From Ambrosia x helenae (lineage: Eukaryota > Streptophyta > Magnoliopsida > Asterales > Asteraceae), in assembly GCA_030844895.1 (NCBI GenBank), contig CM061229.1, forward strand, positions 105,832,975 to 105,896,974: a stretch of 64,000 bases of DNA. The letters are read 5' to 3'. The position numbers and the translations under genes were made by a program. A model generated the notes under the pieces. The model was not told the origin of the DNA, did no database searches, and saw only the letters and a list, made by a program, of their open reading frames with translations. Positions 57,528-64,000 of the stretch are shown here, piece after piece (positions within the stretch are counted from its first letter, which is position 1; every line of letters begins with the position of its first letter).

Positions 57528-58745
57528 TGTAACACCCCAACCGATGGCGGAAACATCGGGATGTCACGTGTTGATGATTGTTCAGTAGCTCATGGTGAAT
57601 AATAGATTCCATTAAATGATTTAAATGAATTACATACAATAGTTCTAGAATTTGTACATCAAATTGAATAAATCTATACACGTATCTTCAAGCATCAATT
57701 CAAATCTTCAAGCAAATAGAACCTGAAACATGTTAAGTTGAAAATGTTTTGGGTCAACAAAAGTTGGTGAGAATTACATAGGTTTTTGATAATTGAATAA
57801 AAATGATGTGCAATTCATGTGTCATGTCAATCTAGTCCATATGTGAGAACATACTAGAAATAAATCGAGTGCATAATCAACCCTGATGACTGTTATAATA
57901 TGATACATACCATACGCTCATGGTCCAATTGAATATGTTACGCGATAACAAACACCCACGTAACCTTTGTAGGAGGCACGTATCCGGGTGGGATTGTCAG
58001 TCCAATAGATCTATCAATGTATACCGTCGGCTGATCACTGTTAATGATTATGCTAGAATGGTGCTTACTCTAATCATGCTCAAGACATAATACAACATAG
58101 ATAACACATAGACACATTGATGATTGAATTGCAATGATAATGTTATAACATGTTTCACCCCAAAAATGGTGATAAATAAAAGGGCTATGTAAAACTCACC
58201 TTAGCAAAGTATTAAGTCTCGAGAAATAGAATATGTGTAGCCCCAAAGTTGCCAATTACAAGAGCTTATAATCAAAAGCTTCAAGTGTAGAAGTAATAGA
58301 CTATAGAAGAAAGGTATGAGGGAAAGTTTAATCGGATTGAAACAATCGATTTAGAGGTGCAAAGTATAATGGGTCATAGGTGGGTTTTTATACTAGTTTT
58401 GGAGTCAATTAGCCATTAAAATTGGTCAACACCATAAAGTAAGGTTTTATGATGAATTGACTATTTGACTAAGACTTTGACTGTTTGACTAAGACTTTGA
58501 CTATTTGACTCAAGGCTTTATTTAAAAAAAAAAATCTTGTATGTGAAAAAAAAAAAGAATTTAGAATCATATTATTATTATTATTATTTATATACATTTA
58601 TGTATGTATATAAGTTGTGAGTTAGGATAAATAAAGACTTAGGCACATTTGTATAATATTAATGATAAAGGTGTAATAAAAATATATATATATATATAAG
58701 GCTTTTTATGTATTAAAATTTTGGGGAAAATTTTGCGATGTTACA
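57528..58745 (-). repeat. 5' LTR of the capsid-less element
   Basis: 1218 bp, adjoining the primer-binding site. A copy of 54624-55869 with a shorter TA run (near 58683-58698). Confidence 0.9.
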
Positions 58746-58899
58746 CGATATGCTCGGGAAGGTTTTCAACTTATACTGTCCACGGTGGTCGCCCACTTTC
58801 AATAGCCATAGTTGTTTCATGACTCTCCTCTTCCATCATGTTTCTAATTTCTTCCAAAGCATCCCTGTCATAAACAAAATTCTTTTCCTTTGTGTTGTT

Positions 58900-59328
58900 T
58901 TACTCCTCTACACATGAAGTGTAAGTTTGGACACAACCATCAATGACATCTGCTACAAAACATTCACTTTCAACAAAAGGATTAGCAATATTAGCAAAAA
59001 CATTCAATCTCAAATTCCTATTTCCAAAAGTAAGATCAACAGTTCCATCCCGACAACCAACTTGTGCATTTGTTGTAGCCAAGAAAGGTCTCCCTAAAAT
59101 GACATTAGCTTGCTTGTCAATATGTTTTGAAGTGGAATCAAGCACTAGAAAATCAACAGGATAATAAAAATTTTGTATTTTCACAATGACATCATGTAAC
59201 ATTCCCCTAGGAAGTTTAGGTGATAAATCAGCCATTACCACAGTAATGTTAGTTTGTTTAAGTGGACCAAAATCATGTTGCTCATATAAACTTCTAAGAA
59301 GAATGCTAACACTAGCCCCTAAATCCAA
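58900..59328 (-). pseudogene. Aspartic protease of the Athila-like fragment
   Basis: 142 residues: the protease start DLGASVSILLRSLYEQ (catalytic Asp present, Gly-Ala in place of Ser/Thr-Gly), VVMADLSPKLPRGMLHDVIV, FLVLDST and ILGRPFLATTNA, the flap and C-terminal segments typical of Athila. Upstream in another frame, LTANVSAVLLNSIPQKLKDPG continues to about 59505, the usual Gag-protease join. Confidence 0.85.
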
Positions 59329-59513
59329 TAGTGCTTTTTCAATTTTAACATCACCAACTTGAATTGAAATGAGGGGGTGCCCCGGGATCTTTAAGTTTTT
59401 GTGGGATGGAGTTTAATAAAACTGCACTTACATTAGCTGTCAAATCAAGTTTCTTAGGTAATTTATGTTGTCTTTTCTGAGTACATAAATCTTTCAAGAA
59501 TTTTGTTAGTACA

Positions 59514-60021
59514 TGATGTCCCTAGGCTTGTATATCAGTTGTTTGGACGTGTTTCGGGGTGTTTGGAGACGTTTGTACGCGTTTTGGAGTGTTCAGGATG
59601 CTGCATGCGATTAGCAGACAGTTACACGCGATTAGGGCCCTAATCCCGTCACTGTTCATGCGATTGGGCTTGTGTGTCTGGCGATTAGTCTTACTCGCCT
59701 AATATGGGCATGCTAATCGCTAGTTTGGTGCTGTTCGTACCCGGGAGGTATAAATAGGCCCAATCATTGCCCTAATCATCAGTTCTTGCCTCACACACTC
59801 TCCAAACACCCTCCCAAGGTCTGTAAGGTCTGATTTGATCTCTGTAAACACTCGTGCTCTGTTTTTAGTGATTAATCGATAATCTTTTGACCCGTGTGTG
59901 TGTTGTGATTACTCATTTGTCATTGTTTCATCTTTGTTTCTGTTATTAGAACATATTAGAGGATTCCGCACTCTAAATATCAAGCTCGTGATTGTCGGGT
60001 GACACGTTAGTCGATCCTACA
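59514..60021 (+). repeat. 5' LTR of copia C
   Basis: 508 bp, starts TGATGTCCC and ends CCTACA. It has a TATA box, and several GCGATTAG or CTAATCGC words in both orientations upstream of the TATA box. Its boundary is inferred from the TG/CA ends and the adjoining primer-binding site. Confidence 0.75.
59749..59757 (+). promoter_or_regulatory. TATA box in the LTR of copia C
   Basis: TATAAATAG in GGAGGTATAAATAGGCCC matches the plant consensus, with C-rich sequence downstream where transcription would start. About 270 bp remain before the LTR end. Confidence 0.7.
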
Positions 60022-60335
60022 AGTGGTATCAGAGCCGAGGCTCTTATCACGGGTGTTTTAATAACAAAAACGAGCAAAAACAGGTTGTTTTTGGTGTAAA
60101 AGTTCAGATTTTTAAGCAAAAACCTGTTCTTATCTTGAAACTTTGAGTTTTTGTCAAAAACCCATCTTTTTCAATATCTTGGTGTGTATTTACGGTTAAA
60201 AACAAGTGTTTTTGATTAGGGTTTGCTCTAAAACTGTTTTGGTAACTTGTCTAATCATTTGGGATCAAAATATAATGTTTTAGATAAGATTTTGAGGCAA
60301 AATAGGTGATTTTTGAGCAAAAGTGCGGCTACAGA

Positions 60336-60640
60336 TCAGATCAGGCGATTACGCAGTCCTACTCGCATCAACCTTTCACACGATTAGGGTTTTTCTAGCG
60401 ATTAGCCCTAATCGCCATTAATTATACGCGATTAGCATCTGATCGCCTGTCCATCATACATGATTAGGCCTAATTGCTTACTAGCGATTAGCCCTAATCG
60501 CCTGCCATACTCACGTCAATCCAAAACCCTAATCGCATATAAAAACTAGCGATTAGGTCAAATCGCTCAACTGTTTACACGAGTAGCCCTATAATCGCCT
60601 ATATAACATACAATTATAAGCCTAATCGCCTGAAAGGTTC
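60336..60640 (+). repeat. Inverted-word cluster in the leader of copia C
   Basis: The octamer GCGATTAG and its inverse CTAATCGC recur about ten times in full or near-full form. Two exact palindromes GCGATTAGCCCTAATCGC stand at 60398-60415 and 60484-60501. Related words lie in the LTR (59605-59725). Confidence 0.8.
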
Positions 60641-60689
60641 TGGAACATAAAATTTGACTAAGTATCGGACTATTATCATACCTTAACAT

Positions 60690-63600
60690 ATGGCGAACCC
60701 GTGGGGACATCTGAGTCAACCGAGACCTCAGTATAATCAACAAATGAACAATCAATCTAACGTACCCACGAACCCTTGGCAGTTCTCAGCAGAACGAAAC
60801 GCGCAACGGATGCAGCAATCGCAAATGCAAGCGAATGTTGCCGGAATCAATCCGTGGGCGCTAGCTGCTCAACAGCAAATTGTGAACACGAATCCGTGGG
60901 CACTCGCGGCTGCTGCAAACTCTCAGACAAATCATCTGTCTTCCGTACTCATGAGTGACTTAGAGACGGGTAGTTCTAACAGGGCACCGAAGCTGCAGTA
61001 CATGTCCGACTACCATGGTTGGAAGGGCAGATTTCAGACGTATGTCGAGGGCATCGACGGTCTTGTATGGACAGCTATCGAGACAGGGTACGGTCGACCG
61101 TTGGTTGAGAATTCCACTACTCCGATCTCAATTGAAGACATGAATGAAGATCAGAGAAAGAAATACAACTATGAGAAGAAGGCGATGGCGGCATTGAAGC
61201 AAGCTCTTCCAAAGGACATCCTTCATCAATTCGCTCAGTGCACAACATCACAGATGCTTTGGTTAGCCTTGGCTGAGCGAAATGAGGGTAATATGAAGAC
61301 GAGAAAGGTTAAAATGGATCAGCTCAAGAAGGAGTTCGAGAACTTCAATGCTATTGGGAACGAATCTCTGAGGGATTTGACGGCTAGATACTACCATCTG
61401 ATGTCAGAAATGTATCAGTACGGGGTCTTATATTCATCTGCGGACCTTGTAGAAAGATTTGCTGAGGCGCTACCTCCTCACTGGCATCAATGGTTGGATA
61501 TTCTAAAGTCAAACAATGCATATCAGACTCTCTCCATCAACGAGTTCATTACCGAGCTGGAGAACAAGGAGATAGAGGAGATCAGGAGAGCAAACAAGGC
61601 GCTCATTCCACAGAATCCCAGCATCTATTATGGGAATCCTCTTCAGGACACCAGTGTGGGTGGCACCAAACCACAAACTGCTTTTGTGGTTAACCCGGAC
61701 CCAGTCTATGCGTTCGACAATTATGGTCCCCCAGCTGATGTTCCTCCTCCTACATATCCTTTTGGACCAAACCCGTATCCTTTGAATTATAATGCTAACC
61801 AGTTTGGTGTTAACCCGTTTTCTCATCTTGCAGCACCAGCGCAGGCAACTGCAAACTTTAGTGGACCCTCTTCTGCAGGTTTTGGCGGGGCTCCAACTAC
61901 AAGTTATGGTGGATATGGAGGTGCTTCTAGTTCTAATCAAGGTGGCTATCAGACCAATACAGTCCTAGAGCAGCTGAACACCGCGGGTTTAGGAAAGGTG
62001 ACTATAGAGCTAGCTCAAGAACATATGGCTCTACTGTCGACCTTGGTAAACTCCTATAGTGGACTGGTTGCTGGACAGATCGGGAATCCTCATCTTACAC
62101 AGGAGGATTACTCGCAGATTGATAAAGACGACATGGATCTGATAGATATACAATGGCACTTTGCAAGCGTGGTGAGAAGGGCAAAGGAATACATGGACAG
62201 GACGGGAAGGAGAGATGTCTTGATCAATAATAACACCAAGTTTGGGTTCGACAAAACAAAGGTCACATGCTACAACTGTGGCACAAAAGGGCATTTTGCA
62301 AGGGAATGTGACCGACCTAAGCAGCAAGGACATCAGAATCCTTTCAACAACAACAGAGCTAATCAGAATCAGAGGCAGCAAGCTCAGGGTCAACCTAATA
62401 CTGAGCGTGCTATTGTCCCAGTCAACAACCAGAATCAGAACCAGAGGCCGCCTGCAAACAACAATCAAGGTCAAGCCATGGTTATTCAAGCTGATGAAGG
62501 CTATAACTGGAACCATCTGATCATCGGAGATGAAGCTCCTCAAGGTGGTGCAGCCTGTTTTGCTCAACAAGCGTCTGAAGCACCAGCCGAAGTTGAAGAA
62601 ACTTCGAGTCAGTCTGACATCATCACTTCTGAAACCGAGATGTCTGACTGTGACTCGGAGTGCGATTCTGATAGTGGAGAAGATTTGGAGGATCTGTTAG
62701 CTGAAGCAGATGCATTGATCAGTAAAAGATCGTTTCTTGTGGATGCTGACTGCACAGAGAAGAACTACGGCGAATTCTTTGGAGCTCAGAAGACAGCAGC
62801 TCATTATGCATTGATGGCCATTACTGAATCGTCAAACAAGGTAAGTTCTTCTTCTGATTCAAAACTAGATTGTGTAGAGTGTAATCAGTTGAAATTCAGA
62901 ATTAAAGAATTAACTGAAGAAAATCTGAATTTAAAAGCTGATGTTGGTCCGTTGCAAAGGTCAATTGATTCCTTGAGACAAAAGGAGAAAAATTTTCTTA
63001 GTACAATTGAAAATTATAAAAAGGATGTTTCTGAACTGTCAAAAACCTTAGCTAACAAACAGATTGCTATAAATAATTACATCAATGAGGTCGAAGACAC
63101 TAAGAAGCAATTGGCCATTGTTAACTGTGACTATGAAAAGATCAGGAAAAAGCTTGAGAGTTATTTAAACTGCAAGTATGTCCTTGATCACATAGTTGAA
63201 CACTCTGACAAGGAAGGCTTCTCCACCAGTCCCAAATACTCTCAATGTCCACCTCCGGTGAGATTCGAAAATCACAATTTTGATGTCTTACCGAAGGAGG
63301 AACTTGTGGACGTGGCAGCCGAGGCAGCAAAAGCTGCAGAGGCGGCCAAGGTTACTGAAGCAGCTAAACCTGCTGAAGTCACTAAGGTTGCTACTCCTGC
63401 TAAAGCTGTCAATTTGTGTGAGAAAGCTGATGATATCAGTGTATATGACACTGACACTTCGGATGATGAGCTCGATGAACCTCCTAGGTATGCACCGGTC
63501 AAAACTATAGATGTTCCTCTTGAAAATCATATCATTACCACTGAAACCTTGAGTGAACTGGAACCGAAAGTGCAAACCGAGGATGGTAGGAGGATTAAGG

Positions 63601-64000
63601 TGTTTTATAAGTTAAAAGGGTCTGAAAGGGTGCATGCTGATGAGGAAGTCCCTCTCAGATGTATCGCCCCTGGTCTTGTTGCCAAAATTTGGCAAGAATC
63701 TGTCATTACCGTAGAAAAGGAAACCTGGAGTAAAAACAAGGGTAAGGGTAAGGGTAGAAAGGATCAGGGAAATCAGCCTAATGAAAACAATAAGAAAAAT
63801 CAAAAGTCGAACACCGTTAATCCTCAAAATCAAGCTCAAAGAAACGGTCCGAAAAAGCATGTGACTGAGTTCATTAGATCGAGCGGCACTGAAAGAAATG
63901 ACGATCCTCAAGTCGATCAGCAAAGAAGATGTCTTGAGGATCTAAAACATAAAAACTCATTTGCCGTTCCATCTAACAAAAGGACAAAAAGGAGACCAAA
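60690..64000 (+). CDS. Gag (Gag-Pol N-terminal) protein of copia C, partial
   Basis: Starting at MANPWGHLSQPR, a single frame stays open for 1103 codons to the window edge. Near the N-terminus the segment NPWALAAQQQIVNTNPWALA repeats. Capsid of the copia type (about residues 105-300): MSDYHGWKGRFQTYVEGIDG, MLWLALAERNEGN, LPPHWHQWLDIL. Zinc knuckle CYNCGTKGHFAREC near residues 528-541. A Gln/Asn-rich stretch, an acidic Ser/Asp/Glu segment and a coiled-coil-like run (about 735-830) follow. Then come Ala/Lys repeats (EAAKAAEAAKVTEAAKPAE), and the end is basic. Protease has not begun by the edge. There is no in-frame stop or frameshift, unlike elements A and B. Confidence 0.88.
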   Translation, partial: MANPWGHLSQPRPQYNQQMNNQSNVPTNPWQFSAERNAQRMQQSQMQANVAGINPWALAAQQQIVNTNPWALAAAANSQTNHLSSVLMSDLETGSSNRAPKLQYMSDYHGWKGRFQTYVEGIDGLVWTAIETGYGRPLVENSTTPISIEDMNEDQRKKYNYEKKAMAALKQALPKDILHQFAQCTTSQMLWLALAERNEGNMKTRKVKMDQLKKEFENFNAIGNESLRDLTARYYHLMSEMYQYGVLYSSADLVERFAEALPPHWHQWLDILKSNNAYQTLSINEFITELENKEIEEIRRANKALIPQNPSIYYGNPLQDTSVGGTKPQTAFVVNPDPVYAFDNYGPPADVPPPTYPFGPNPYPLNYNANQFGVNPFSHLAAPAQATANFSGPSSAGFGGAPTTSYGGYGGASSSNQGGYQTNTVLEQLNTAGLGKVTIELAQEHMALLSTLVNSYSGLVAGQIGNPHLTQEDYSQIDKDDMDLIDIQWHFASVVRRAKEYMDRTGRRDVLINNNTKFGFDKTKVTCYNCGTKGHFARECDRPKQQGHQNPFNNNRANQNQRQQAQGQPNTERAIVPVNNQNQNQRPPANNNQGQAMVIQADEGYNWNHLIIGDEAPQGGAACFAQQASEAPAEVEETSSQSDIITSETEMSDCDSECDSDSGEDLEDLLAEADALISKRSFLVDADCTEKNYGEFFGAQKTAAHYALMAITESSNKVSSSSDSKLDCVECNQLKFRIKELTEENLNLKADVGPLQRSIDSLRQKEKNFLSTIENYKKDVSELSKTLANKQIAINNYINEVEDTKKQLAIVNCDYEKIRKKLESYLNCKYVLDHIVEHSDKEGFSTSPKYSQCPPPVRFENHNFDVLPKEELVDVAAEAAKAAEAAKVTEAAKPAEVTKVATPAKAVNLCEKADDISVYDTDTSDDELDEPPRYAPVKTIDVPLENHIITTETLSELEPKVQTEDGRRIKVFYKLKGSERVHADEEVPLRCIAPGLVAKIWQESVITVEKETWSKNKGKGKGRKDQGNQPNENNKKNQKSNTVNPQNQAQRNGPKKHVTEFIRSSGTERNDDPQVDQQRRCLEDLKHKNSFAVPSNKRTKRRP

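Larger units (their letters stand above)
54624..58745 (-). mobile_element. Non-autonomous LTR element encoding a capsid-less Gag
   Basis: Perfect duplication CGATA (54619-54623 and 58746-58750). Minus-strand element: 3' LTR 54624-55869, 5' LTR 57528-58745, primer-binding site (TGGTATCAGAGCCATGG, minus strand) next to 57528, purine tract AAGTAGGGGAGAC (minus strand) next to 55869. LTRs differ by eye only in microsatellite and homopolymer lengths. The only frame is a shortened Gag. It is related to the gag-only element and the solo LTR by shared end blocks. Confidence 0.93.
53231..59513 (-). mobile_element. Athila-like gypsy fragment (minus strand), interrupted
   Basis: Gag-protease boundary, protease, reverse transcriptase and start of RNase H are present in order on the minus strand, split by the element 54624-58745. 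The fragment ends abruptly at 53231 against GGCGCC of an LTR in the other orientation, and at 59513 against copia C. No integrase, envelope-like frame or own LTR is seen, so it is a truncated, rearranged remnant with frameshifts. Confidence 0.8.
59514..64000 (+). mobile_element. Copia element C, 5' part (runs off the window)
   Basis: LTR 59514-60021, primer-binding site TGGTATCAGAGCC at 60024-60036, a leader of about 650 bp, then an uninterrupted Gag frame to the last base. Only the 5' half is visible, so the target duplication and 3' LTR cannot be checked. The Gag architecture (two repeats at the start, UBN2 capsid, single knuckle, long acidic and coiled-coil spacer) matches copia B's and suggests a Sirevirus-like element (inference). 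It abuts the Athila-like remnant directly. Confidence 0.85.

Noticed and set aside
61509..63923. Minus-strand frames under the Gag of copia C
   Set aside because: They are the complement of the intact plus-strand Gag frame, and no independent support was found.

Overview
The window is nuclear DNA from a flowering plant. One host gene is split into 27 short exons with canonical GT-AG introns and begins with an organelle transit peptide. The rest is AT-rich DNA packed with nested LTR retrotransposons and small DNA transposons. The retroelement proteins, and an LTR element carrying an ARID domain, recall what is seen in Asteraceae (lettuce, sunflower and relatives). That placement is inference; no species is claimed.

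Layout. 1-8.0 kb: a decayed PIF/Harbinger-like element (about 1.69-2.66 kb); a non-autonomous LTR retroelement (3357-5566) with a gag-like zinc-knuckle protein and an ARID DNA-binding domain; a small conserved plant gene (5985-6206); and a tRNA-His gene on the minus strand (6364-6435). 8.06-22.83 kb, minus strand: a complete gene for organellar valyl-tRNA synthetase, about 966 residues. Its introns hold a hAT-type and a Mutator-type miniature element. Its first intron holds a very young, coding-complete chromodomain Ty3/gypsy element (17135-22468, LTRs identical by eye, target duplication CAATT). A further hAT-like element lies about 90 bp upstream of the start codon.

24.5-43.5 kb is a nest. 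Copia element A (minus strand) was split by copia element B (26556-39405, target duplication TATTG), which was itself hit by a gypsy-type element now reduced to a solo LTR (31991-34311, target duplication TCAGG). Element B has three LTR copies and an extra reading frame beyond pol. 43.5-59.5 kb holds Athila-like gypsy debris: an LTR in plus orientation, then part of pol in minus orientation. Two young non-autonomous elements lie inside it. One is gag-only with 2.7-kb LTRs (44227-52698, duplication AGAAA). The other encodes a Gag that has lost its capsid region in frame (54624-58745, duplication CGATA). From 59514 to the window end is the 5' part of a third copia element, C (plus strand), with an intact reading frame running off the edge.

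The housekeeping gene appears functional: every splice junction fits and the frame is continuous. It tolerates a 5.3-kb intronic retrotransposon in its own orientation. The most unusual items are the ARID-bearing LTR element, the capsid-less Gag element, the paired tRNA-like modules inside 2.7-kb LTRs, and the three-LTR architecture of copia B. Relative ages follow from nesting and from LTR similarity judged by eye.
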